Positions 49,593-61,300 of a stretch of DNA of 64,000 nt are shown in pieces; the stretch's first letter is position 1; every line of letters begins with the position of its first letter. Source of the DNA: Citrus sinensis (Eukaryota; Streptophyta; Magnoliopsida; Sapindales; Rutaceae); contig NC_068562.1 of the NCBI RefSeq assembly GCF_022201045.2, positions 3,162,001 through 3,226,000 on the forward strand. Direction: 5' to 3'. Under the pieces are notes generated by a model that saw nothing but the letters and a program-made list of their open reading frames with translations, ran no database searches and had not been told where the DNA came from. A program made the translations under genes and the position numbers.

Positions 49593-50488
49593 GAATTTGG
49601 TAGCACAAATAGAAGCTATGAGAAGTACTTTATGCGTTTAAGCTGCCTTGGCCGATAAAAGAGGAGTCTTATCAGGCCTGAACTAAAGGGGAGTGTCACC
49701 TCTGCAATTATGGCTCAATTGATGTTGCATGGGACTGGTTCGATTTTTAAAAGCAGACTTGCAGGACTGGACTAGTGATGCTGTGAAAAGCTTAGGCAAT
49801 TATGCTTTCAACTGTAAATCTGTAGTTAAGTTTTCGGTTACAGGTGAGAATATTTCTCAACCGGATACGAGACATTTGATGTTCAGACATTGTAATGCCT
49901 TGACAAATCCAACATTACATTGAATTCACCTGTGGTTCTCTATACTTGCTGATCTAAATTGTTCTTAATTCCCCCAAAAATCCTGCTTTGGCTTCCCCTT
50001 CACCTGGCTGAATGATTGTCCAGGCTACTAGTTAGCTGATCCAAATTAAACAAACAAATCCATGGCTTCAAGCCTTCAAAATTTTGGGAATCACTTTGGG
50101 ACTGGCTGCTTTCACGCAGAACCATTAATTAAAATTATTAGTAGTTTTTCAATTTAAACTCAACCGTTATTGGGCCGCTTTGATTGGAATTCTGCAATGT
50201 TTGGTGGACTGTGGAGTTGTTAAAAAGAAAAAGTGGTGATATAATCTATTTTATCATTTCCTAATAATCACTTTTACGTTAATTTCAACTTTGTTCTTGA
50301 AATGAAGTTATGAAAAAGGATAAACATGCTGTAAAATTATAAGAACTCCGAAGTGCAAGAAGTCTAAATTGGAGCTAACAATGGCAGTATGGCTGACCTC
50401 CAAGACAAATGGGAAGAAATAGTAGGATCTGTCCAGGCAGTCTTCCAATTATTAAGCAGGAAGAAATAAGAGTCTTTGGTACTTTTAG
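49593..50488. other. 3' UTR of CRK and spacer
   Basis: Probable 3' UTR, then spacer. Nothing else identified. Confidence 0.4.
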
Positions 50489-50688
50489 CCCATGTTTAGT
50501 TGGATGAAATAATAAGAGAAAAGAGGAATGAAAAGGAAAGGGGAGAAAAAATGAGTAAAAAAAAGAATCAATATTATTTTCATTATTTGGTTGGACATAA
50601 AATTTGTTTTTTTCACCTTACTTCTATCCATTCTCCTCCTTTCTTCTCTTTATATTTCTTCAAACCAAACATGCCATTAATATTACTC
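50489..50688. mobile_element. Short Tourist-like MITE (tentative)
   Basis: The ends GCCCATGTTTAGTTGGATGAA and (reverse) TGGCATGTTTGGTTTGAAG are imperfect inverted repeats. The arms are purine-rich on the left and pyrimidine-rich on the right, and TTA lies at each border. Non-coding, about 200 bp. Confidence 0.5.
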
Positions 50689-51684
50689 TTTATCCATCCA
50701 TTATTTGTAACAATTGATTGAAGTATATACGCAACGTGCTAATGAATGAATGAAAAACAAACAACATTCCTAAAAGATCACAAAAATGTACAAACCAATT
50801 AATGGATTTTTTGAAATTACTTTCTCAATATCTTTAAAAAAAAAGTAATAGGTAGATCAATTATTGATCAGATCACTTAAATTACTCAAATTTGGTAGAT
50901 TTAAATGAGAATGAGAAATCTTACATAATAACCACATGCTTAAATTACAACTAAATTATGACCAAATAGTAATAATAGATATTTAAACATCGCAATACCA
51001 AATAGACTCGTTGTCATCATCAACAAAATTGAACTGACTGATAATTAAAGTGAATAAATGTCATATAAATAATTTGAAAAAAAAATTATTTCAATAGCCT
51101 TGCCCTTCCGAAATACCTGTCAATAATACATTGCTTGCATGGCAAATTGCTTACATGGCAGACTGCCGTTGGTGGATTATCTTGCTGCCAGAGCCCATTT
51201 TTATTGTAGAAATGAAGGAATTCTAGAGGTAATACAATCGATGAATACATGTTTAATATATATAATTAAATTGAATATTATTATTAATTATATAATAATT
51301 TTTTTAAAATAAATACATATATGTTATAATATTATTTATTTATGATACGGTTGTGATAGTATTTATGTTTTCAAAAATTTATTTTAAAAAAAAGGACTTT
51401 TTCCTGTGGGTCCAGTTTACTTCTATTTACCGTTTAAAAAATTATTCTTTTTGAAAGAAAAACATAACTTTGTTCGTTCAATTCTGTGAATAAATACAAA
51501 AGATGGACAGGTTTGTTACCTAACTGAATAAATACAAAAGTCATTACAGGCTCTTGAAGTATCTCGTACCTGGACTTGTTTTAATCTCCTTATCCTCTCT
51601 TAGACATCAAATACAATCCAAAAAATCTCAGGTTTTGTGCTTTTTCTAGATTGGATCAAATCCGCTGCTTCCTGTGAATAAGTC
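50689..51684. other. AT-rich spacer
   Basis: No gene, RNA or clear repeat seen. Confidence 0.35.
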
Positions 51685-52085
51685 TCAATAATCAGGGGTA
51701 AAGATCGATCCTGTGTTTTTAGCTGCTTCCAGCCCCAAATGGGCTGCTTCAGCTTCTGCATAACCAACTTTGTCGAAACATTTTGTAGGCTTTATGGCTG
51801 CTACTACGAGTTTGCCTTCTGAAATTTTGATTACAATACCCAAGCCTACTCTTTTTTGACCTATCTTTATAGTTGCATAATATTCACCTTAAACCAGCAT
51901 ATGGTAGGACACTTCCAATGCTTCTGGGATGCAGAATTCTGCTCTGATATTGCTTGCATCTTTGGCATTTGAGTTCTTCTATTGGACTAAACAATTGCCT
52001 CAGCTTCAGCTGCTGATAATTGAGAATCTTTCTTTTTGTTCTTAAAAATAAAAAGATTCCCTGAGTGCCATATACCCCAGTACAA
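51685..52085 (-). pseudogene. RNase H-like (RVT_3) relic of a LINE-type element
   Basis: Read on the minus strand, it opens with IWHSGNLFIFKNKKKD, which resembles the IW.ARN..VF..K linker before the RNase H domain of plant LINEs. Later it gives RVGLGIVIKISEGKLVVAAI, then AEAEAAHLGLEAAKN, the RVT_3 core. An in-frame stop and at least one single-base frameshift near the KVN motif separate the blocks, so it is dead. No reverse transcriptase part or A tail is left nearby. Confidence 0.7.
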
Positions 52086-52232
52086 TGTAACTTTCAGCTG
52101 TTTAATAGTAAAAATTGAAAAATTAAACATACAAAATTTATGTGAAATAGAGAAAGACGCAAAAGTCCAAAAAAAAAAATGAAATTGAAAGCTTTTCCGC
52201 TTTTACAACATTTCCTTCATTTGTTGAATGAC

Positions 52233-52336
52233 ATGTCGGAGAGAAATAAGAAGAAACGCTGTTTGATTTATCCTTCTTCAGAGGAAGAGGGAGATGATGA
52301 TGTACATGAGGATAGCAGTGACTATAGTTCAAGGTA
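52233..52336 (+). CDS. Possible first exon of an unidentified gene
   Basis: ATG 52233 opens a Lys- then Glu/Asp-rich segment (MSERNKKKRCLIYPSSEE, then a run of acidic residues and YSS) ending at a plausible donor (AAG|GTATTC). No matching next exon was found. I do not recognise the family and the call is weak. Confidence 0.2.
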
Positions 52337-53891
52337 TTCGTTTTTCCTTTTTGGATTTTACCGATCGCGAATAGTTTTGGTTTTGTGAATTATTTGCATC
52401 TCCTTGTTTATTATTAGCTACAACTATTCTATTTGCATCCCCTTATAGGTTCAATATAGAACTTATCAATTTTTTTTTTTTTTTTTTGTGAGAATCAAGA
52501 ATTGTAAATCATTTTATTTGTACTTTGTGCATTTTATATTGATAATAATCGTAAGCCCAAAATGTATATTTTTTTAATGAAATTTCATTTTTTGTTGGCT
52601 GTAAATGTTCGTTGCTAGTTGTAAATGTACCTTGATCCTCTGGTTGTAAATTTTTTATTTACACAGTTGCAAGTACCATGGAAATACAGAATTCAAACAC
52701 TAATGATACTGATATATTTGGGATGCTTTTGCTAGTGCTGGGTGCTTTCAAACAATCAAAAGCATTTTTGCATCTACTGTATGGTGTATGATTGAAATAA
52801 GCAAAACTTTCTTTGGAGATCAAAGAGTGTTGTCTGGATAAGGAATGCACTCAACTTTTGTTTTCGAGAGCGTCGTTCAAGCGCTTATGTAGAAAGTGGG
52901 TTCACTGAACACTGCTTTTAATGAATACTCAAGCACAGCCTACGTGTCTAAATCTTTGTGTTTGAAAGTTTGGAGGTCATCAGTCAAATGTTTCTTAGGC
53001 TTGTAAATTTGGAATCTTATGTTGGATCTTGTTTTCTAGAAATAGGGGATCTAAGAGCTTTAAGTCTCAAAGGTTGCAAAGCATATTTACGCAAGCAGCT
53101 TGAGGTTATCTGGTACTAAGATGGTGTGCATACAGAGAGTTAAAGAACATTGGGGTAAGTGGTTCTACCCTACACATGAATTGTTATTATAGTTTCATGC
53201 TTTTCTCTACAGGTATTATAATACTATTATCTATAGTTCGGTGATAACAGTTATATTCGTCTAGTTGATAGGTTATATTCATGTCTTAGATAGCTTTCAG
53301 ACATAAGATTGGTAAGTACTATAGCAGATGTGATTTTTAGTTGATTACTCTAGTTGAGATTTAGAATGTGGCATGAATATGATGGCAGTTGTTTCTTTTC
53401 AGCAATCTTTTGCAATTTATTAGCTTACTAACCAGGAATGTTGTTTCCACATAACAGAATTAAAGATGTAAATGGTGAAGCAATCAATCCATAATCATCT
53501 TTTATAATTAATTGCATAGGCAGGCATTTTCTATATTCATCTAACTAATGTATTGAAGACATTAGGTAACTCTTATTCTCTGATAATAATTAGGTGCTAA
53601 ATGCCAAACACCAAACAAGATCAGTTCAAAAGAGAAAGACGACTGAACCAGAAAAGGGGATGTATGTTGGACTTTGAGAAGTCGGGCATTAGCAACATGT
53701 AAAATGTAATGATCTTCGCCAAGAGGCTCCTCCATCAACAAATATGAACAATGAGCAAACTGCAAGGTCAGTAGGTTCTCAATTTTTTGAGAGACAGAAG
53801 AACTTTATCACCTCCATAGCAATAAGGTCAAACGCTTCAGTCATACTCACATCACCTAATTCCTTGCCCATAAAATAGAGTTTTACTGCAG

Positions 53892-54108
53892 GAATGCACC
53901 ATTTCATTTCTCTGGCCATGACATGGATCAAAGTTCAATTATGACAAGATCGCCACATTTCATGCATGGCCCTGAGATGTATGTGGTGCCAAGTTTACAG
54001 GATCAGGGGCACAATCATCGCAATTATACCCACCACGTCTACTCATATCCTAACTATGACTTTCAATTTAGGAATTCAAGCCACTTTCCACGAGTTCATG
54101 ACAGTTGA
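53892..54108 (+). CDS. Unidentified exon, His/Tyr/Ser-rich C-terminus
   Basis: It follows a good acceptor (TTTTACTGCAG) and runs 72 codons to TGA. It contains HFSGHDMDQSSIMTRSPHF and GPEMYVVPSLQDQGHNHRN. Composition is protein-like with few stop-prone codons, but I cannot name a family or find the preceding exon. On the opposite strand, 54113-54358 and 53562-53765 also look faintly coding. The region may be a decayed gene. Confidence 0.3.
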
Positions 54109-54939
54109 TAGGTCATCTTGTTGATTTCTTTTTGGACTTGAGACATTGTGACGGTGGTTGAAAGATCTCCAATCTGTTTTCAGATAGAATAACTTGCTTT
54201 GGATCTGAAAGCTGTATTGCATCTTTCATTGGGAACACTACAGTCGGGCAGGGAAGAGAAGCCTCCTGCAGAAGTTGTATTTCCGAGTTCTTTAGTAATC
54301 TCACACAAAACTTCCAAGTGTCATCTGCCTTTTCAAGTGATGTTATGTTGGTCACCAACTGATGGTGAACCTACAATTACATTTTTATTTTTAAGTTGGA
54401 AGCTACATGGTAGCTGCCTATAATCGATGGCAATCAAATCCACCCAAGTTGGATTTTTATTTTTTTTAAAAAAAAAATCTACCCAAATATTGTTCATGTA
54501 CAGGGAATGTGTGTCTGTTTCAAACGGTAGCTGCCTTGCTGGTGTAAAATATATAACACTAGTTGTGGATTCAACGGCAATATTTTTGTAGATATTACGA
54601 ATTGCATTGCCTCATTCAAGAACAAAATAGCTTGTCTTCCACACCCACGTGCTGTGTTATGCCGTATCTGCCTTCATGTTCGCTTTGCTTTGCTTATGAG
54701 CATAATTCTCTGTCAGAAGTGCTAATGCACTTATCAATTTATTAATGTTAGTGTTTCTCCCCGCAATGGTATCTATTACTTGACTTGTGTTTTCCAGATT
54801 AGAAAAAAATCAACTATATGACGACAACTGACGCCGCTAGTTGTCAAGTAGGCGGACAGCTTGCTGTTTAGTCCATCCCCGGCCTTCACGCTGGACTAGC
54901 AAGACCCTTTTTGAAACAAAAACAATGAGTAGAATCTTA

Positions 54940-55911
54940 GGGCCCGTTTGATAACATTTTTTACTCAATATTTTCAGTTTTCCAAGGACAAAGACAAAGG
55001 AAATGCGATTGGTAACCAGTTTTATAACAATATTTAAAAACAAAGAAATTAAAAAGTTCTCAGTCTCTAATCTCTATCGTTTGTGAAGAAAGAAAAGTTG
55101 GAGAATGCCGAGTTGGCGAGCTCCAACTTTAAGAGAACAACAGGGAAAAAAGTTGAAAAAAGACACATGCAAAACTCACTTAGTTTTCTTTTTTCACTTC
55201 ACAAAAATCCCATCCCTCTTGTAGCAAGCTCCTTAAAAACACATTTCAACGAATAAAATAATTTATATAATCTGTCCGACTTTTAATTATTAAATTTAAA
55301 AAATAATATGTGGTGATTAAGTTAAAGAGCATAAATTTATTTTATTTGACCAAGGGTAAAGACTGATGAATGAATGTAAGTAAAAATCGGTTTGCAAGCA
55401 ATGTGGAGTGATCTACTTGTGTCAAGTATGATGATGTTTTTTTTTTCATCAATGTTTCAAGTGATAGTGAAGGGCGTGGAACGAGAAGAGGAAAGCCTAA
55501 AAGAAGCCCGACAAGGGAATTCTTATCGATATTGAAGCCGTTCCACTCGTTCATCTTGTTTTCATCTTGTTACAAACATATGCAAATAATTAGGTATATG
55601 TGGATGCAAAAATAATTTGTACTTTACTCTTCATAGTATTTTTTTTTAATTTTAAATGCCAAAAAACCAATAGCTATAGTCTTGTTCATTTGTTTTTTGA
55701 TAATAATAATAGAAAATTAAAAAAATAAACACTATTTGTATTAATTGGTGAATAGTTGAAAATTTTGTTTTATAAAATATTCTATCGAACATATTTTCAT
55801 TGCTTTTCATTTTCATTTTTAAAAATGTCATATCAAAAATACTATTTTCCTTTTCTAAAATAAGTGTAGAATACACCAATTTAGAAATAATACCAAAGTC
55901 CAAACACGCCC
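54940..55911. mobile_element. Tourist-like (PIF/Harbinger) MITE, 972 bp
   Basis: The ends GGGCCCGTTTGATAAC and (reverse) GGGCGTGTTTGGACTTTG are inverted repeats, and TTA flanks both (54937-54939 and 55912-55914). There is no transposase. It is larger than most MITEs and its centre is unique sequence. Confidence 0.75.
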
Positions 55912-56867
55912 TTAACCTCACCAAAAGATTTTTTTTATAAAAAAAAAAAAATCTAATTAAGATACTTACTCAAAGAATACTATATTCGAGGGTTAGATAT
56001 TTGAATTTAAACTTAATAAAAGCCTAATAAAAATATATTCAAAATGGTATTATTTTGAGTGAGTTTAATTTTTAAATAAATCTAAAATAATATTTATTTG
56101 GAGTGTATTTTTATCAAGTCTTTTGGCAGAACGTAGCTCCCCAATCATTTTTCTACACGGAACACGGCATTATTTTTCAAGTTCTGTGATTGGACAAGAT
56201 ACTTTTGGTTCGATAATTGAGGTGTGAAGTGGAATCTATTGACTGCGTTGCCCAATTGTTGTCCGTTAAACAATTATGACACGAAGACTGAAGCCCCACC
56301 AAATGACGGCTCCGGAAAGAAATACCGTAGCTGGCTCTCCTTTAATTGCAAGCTATTCTGATACGCGTCTCAGCTCGAACAAGATTCATGAACAGCGGCT
56401 CTTTATTTATTTTGTACTTCTTTCTCTACTTTATGGAAAAGAGAAAAAAAATTGGAAGGCAAAAAAAAAAAAAAAAAGGACTTCAGAGAAGACCATCATC
56501 GTGTGTGTCCTGAATGAGAACACGAAGCCGTTGTATTATCCATGCAAATAGTGTCCCCATCCCAGTCGTCAACTAGAACCTAATTTCGCCTTTTTCGATC
56601 ATTGTCTCCCCGCACTTGGATCCTTCTCAACACAATATAACAGATGAATTATGGCATCACACGCAACCATGTCCTTAACCGCAAAATCAGCTTCTGCCCT
56701 TCTTCAATCACACTCAAATTAACCAATTAAATCAGTAACAAACTTTTAGCATCACCCCCTAATTAATAACAACTTTAAGCGTTGCACATGCGTACACAAC
56801 AGAGGGAAATCAATTTCCACCATCTGATGATGATGTAGTAAGACTGATATTTTTTACAAAACTAGAG
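55912..56867. other. Spacer downstream of the SDR gene
   Basis: AT-rich sequence, then the 3' flank and UTR of the minus-strand dehydrogenase gene. No separate gene seen. Confidence 0.35.
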
Positions 56868-58370
56868 CTAATAGAGTGAAGCAGCGTTGGAAGGGCGGAG
56901 GTCGATCTCCAGGGTCCAAGCTGTCCGGTCTTGAATATGCAAGTGCCAGTAGGTCTGAGCCAGCGAGTCCGGGTCCATCATCATCGGCGTGCACCCTTCA
57001 TCTCCTCCTCCTCCTCCTCCTCCTCCGCTTATCTGTTGTTGCTCCCCAACCCACGTTCCCTGACTCGACGCCCGCGGCCCCCTGCATTTTATTATCTTAA
57101 TTAATTTCTTATTTATTGAAATTAAAATTAAAGGAAAAAAATCATAATAAAGAATATTGGAATCATATGTAACGTCAACATCCAAAGTAACGTTGTTACA
57201 GATGGATGATGGATGGATGATAGAATCCTCTTTAATATTGTGAATGAATCAATAAATCAGGGTAACGAAGGGGTGAAGACCGAAGAGTGAGTGAAGAAAT
57301 AGGAGAGAGTAAGTGGAAAAAAAAAAACCTAGGTGGGCCAACAACACCATCGATGATGACATGCGCGACGTGAACACCAAGGGGTTGGAACTCTCTCGCC
57401 AGGCACTGCGACAGAGCTCTCGTTGCGAATTTCCCGCAGCCTGTCTCATGCCATAATTCCAATTATTAACAAAACAAAGCTTTTTTAAAGGTTAACTATG
57501 ATTAATCGAAAGGAATCAATGAATCTAATATTGATGCTTCGGGCGAATCTTTCAGTTCAGAGTTTAATAAAAATAATTAATTTTTACATAGTTCAGAGAA
57601 ACCCGCAATGCCGTTGAGAGAAGCTGAACAACCGGTGAAGATAATTGTTCCCTTTCCTCTTTCCACCATGCCAGAAAGAACCTTGCATCATCAATCAAAT
57701 AACCATATTTAATTTTAGATGGTATTTTAATTTGGTGAGATCACTAGCTAGCCAGAAAATTTATCCGATCAGCATATGTCAGAGAGGAATTAGCGTGCTC
57801 GACGGTGGGTACTGGTACCTGTTGAGCACAAAGAAATGCACCGAGGGAGGAGATAGCGATGGATTTCTGAAAAGAATCGAAGCTGATTTCAGTAAAGTTA
57901 GTGGGTTGCCAAGAAACTGGCTGATACGCGTTGTAAACAAGCACTTCAACAAATCCAAGTGAAAGAACTCCTTCAAATGCCTCTCTCACACTTCTTGAGT
58001 CCGAGCAGTCGATTCTTATTGCAAATACTTGAGATTTCTCTTCCCTCGCTATCTCGTCTGCAAATCTTGATAGTCTTCCTGCAGTTATTATGAGAGAAAG
58101 AAAGGGAGAAACATATAGTTTAATGTTATTTTACTTAATACTTATAATTAGGTCTTCAACACGGCGGGCGAGAATTAATTGTAACGTTTTTCCTAGAGGA
58201 ACCAAACCTCCTGCAGAGAGGGATACCTTACCTAGGTCACGGGCGAGGATGGCGACTGTGTAACCTTCATGGGCAAACTTGCGGGCAATTGATCGACCCA
58301 GATTGGGGCCAACGCCAACAATGGCAGCGATGCCTCTGCAAGAACTACCAGAGCTTGTCATGTTTCTCAT
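56868..58370 (-). CDS. Atypical short-chain dehydrogenase/reductase
   Basis: Five minus-strand exons, 58370-58232, 58078-57819, 57681-57588, 57440-57329 and 57081-56868, give 272 residues (start MRNMTSS; the ATG three codons further on is an alternative). The Rossmann motif GVGPNLGRSIARKF and VEVLVYNAY (the NNAG position) are clear, and IIFTGCSAS supplies the serine region. The usual YxxxK is altered: the lysine is present (SELCCGKFATRAL) but a leucine occupies the tyrosine position. The C-terminus DPDSLAQTYWHLHIQDRTAW, then TLEIDLRP, resembles bacterial SDRs of the same type, which also lack that tyrosine. A (GGA)n tract encodes eight glycines in the last exon. The substrate is unknown. Confidence 0.85.
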
Positions 58371-61300
58371 CTTTGCAAAATTGCTATCCTTTTCTAATAA
58401 CAACAGACACTAGACTAATTCTATCTTCTTATGACGAAGAAGAAGGAGAGATTCTGGATGAGTCAGTGGCTACTGGGTGGGCTTTTCTATTATGCTTTAA
58501 TTTTCTTCTTAGGGACACCAACAGCCATTTCTCTTTGAAAACATTTGCTTATCTGCTCTTGAAGTCTTCGCCTCCCTATACATGTATATATAGAGAGAGT
58601 AATTCATTAATGAGTATATTTTTATTTTGTTAAAATAATTATATCACTAAAATATTTTAAAAAATGTAAAATTTTATACATTAAAAAATAGATTTTTTAT
58701 TTGTTAGCATATTAAAATGTGATTTTTTATTTTTTATTAATATTCTCAGTTAAAATGAGAATTTTCTTATTTAAAAATGATTATATACGTATTTGTGTGT
58801 GTATATGTATGTATGTATACATATACATACACGAGTCTAAAATATAAAAAAAATATATAATTTTATACATTAAAAACTATATTTTTTATCTGTTAGCATA
58901 TTGAAATATGAAAATTTATTTTATTTTATTAGAATCCTCAATAAAAATGAGAATTCCCTTACTAAAGAATGACTATACACACACATATTCATAATTGCCC
59001 AACTCTCTCTTACCAAAGTTTTTCCTAATTTAAGTTTATTTATTTTTCTCAGATTTTAGGTTAGAACAATCACTGGTGTTCAGTTTAGTAAATACTTCTA
59101 ATTATGGTTTAAAAATTAAATTAAATTTTCATATAATTATTTGATAAAGATTTTTAATATTTTAATTTTTTTAAACTGTCAACTTTAAGAATCACATTTA
59201 TCCACTACTATTAACTTTTTTTTTCCGCAATTAAAGTTTTTATTTCATTGTTAAAGTTATCATTTCAATGATTTCGCAAGAAAGGGTAACTTTTTAGCCT
59301 CAACACCGTAATATAAAAAGGAGCCTTAATATCAACACGATGAGGGGGGTGTTCAATATACTCATGTGCATATTAATTGCTCCCTCTTCGCTTAACTTTC
59401 TACCATATTTCCATGTTTATGCAGTTTCCCCTTAACACAAATTAAGCTTTGATTGCATATACAAATTGATATACGCCCTCGTATGTGAAAATTTTATTTT
59501 GTTCATAGCTAACAAATTAATCTTAACAACTTATTTGTCAAAGATGCCTGAAACGCTCGACAATGACATTGTCTTCCTGACAAATGGCTTTCTGATAAGA
59601 ATTTGTTCTTATTTTCCGCGAATGCATGTGACAATAAATGCTTTGTGGTATTGTTATTTCTTCTAGTTTTTAAAGGGAAAGACGTGATTCTCATGGAGGA
59701 GCTAGCTAGGTAAATAAAATTGGATATAGGACTTGAAAATCATTTTCATTAAAGGGAGATAACCACAATTTTCGATAGAGGAAAGGAAAGGAAAGGAAAG
59801 GAGAAGAGAGAAAATAAATAAATTACATGTCAAAATAAATAATGAAATTTAATATTCTTTCTTTTATTTTCTCCCCTTCTCTCTTTTCCCCACTTCTTCT
59901 CTCTTCTCTTATTTCTTCCGATTAAACATGATTTTCAAGTATACATGATCAGTATATGGGTCTGGTTATGTTGGAGCTGTTCAACGGTATAACACTATTA
60001 ATAACCGTATGATTATAGAGATAAATATTAAATATACATTTACTATCAGATATGGTTACTATTAAAAACATACTGTAGGCTAATTGGTTGGTGGCAGACA
60101 TTAAATCTTTTTTCATTGCTGGCTAGCTAGCAGCTAGATAAATTATTCTAATATGACATGTAACGAGAGGATGATGAGATAAAAGAAATTAATTAATTTA
60201 AAATTTATGTAAAATGATCAGTCGCTCAATGAATAACAACATGTCATCTATCACATTATAATTTAAAATAAAATTTTAAATTTGTTCATTCCTACTATTA
60301 AAATTAAAGCATGCATCTAGAGTAAATCTAACTTAGTAATTTTATTTTTTGAATTAAATGATTATCTTATAGTTGATGATTAATTTTTTAGACTAAGAGC
60401 ATCACAAATGGGTCTCTCGTACGTGTCTATATGAACTCAAAGACGACCTCATAAACACTCCAAATAAAAAAGTTAAAGTTCATAGGTGAAAGATATCTTT
60501 TTCCTAATAACTCATTTTCTTTGCATCATTACTCTCTAGTCACTCTTCGCTCTCAAACTAACCTAACTTAACCATTGAAGTGCCCTCACTAACCCTCTTC
60601 AGTGCCAACTTAACAATATTCATTTTGCAGGTTCTTATAACATCTATCCCAATATTCATTGCAACTTAACAACTTAACAATATTCATTTTGAATGAAAAA
60701 GTATTTTTCATCACTTCCAAAAGGCTAATCTTCTTTGATATTTTAGCTCACAAAAAAGGGACTATATATATATATATGTGAATTTGCATTGTACTAATTT
60801 CGTATGATAGTTTCGGGATTCTGAAATTTTCTAAGTTGCCAAACATTTCTCGCAAATGCATTTTGGGCTGTGAACTCGCGTTTTCTCCGATACATTTTAA
60901 TGCTTTCTCACTTTAGATCCGTTTGAAATTAAGATGTTGTAACTTTTAAACTACAGTTGTTGTGAAAATAAAATTATAATTATGAATAAAAATTAGTAAT
61001 ATATAGTAAATATAAATTTTAAATAATAATTTTAATAAAATTATTAAAGATATAATATATTTTTTATTATATAAATAAAAAATCATATCAACATAACTTC
61101 AAAACTACAATAATTAATATTTATTAAACACTTTAGTGCTATAACTTTATAGCTCGCTCAACCTTAATCCCATCCCAAACACACTCTTCGATAATGATCC
61201 ATTTACAAACTTTATATAATTTAAGGCAACACCTTGCATAGCATGCATATATATATTAGTTAATGGATAATATCATATAATACCACAAGATTATTTTTTA

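Noticed and set aside
59735-59935. Purine/pyrimidine-rich segment resembling a MITE
   Set aside because: The ends are vaguely inverted, but neither clear TIRs nor a duplication could be defined.
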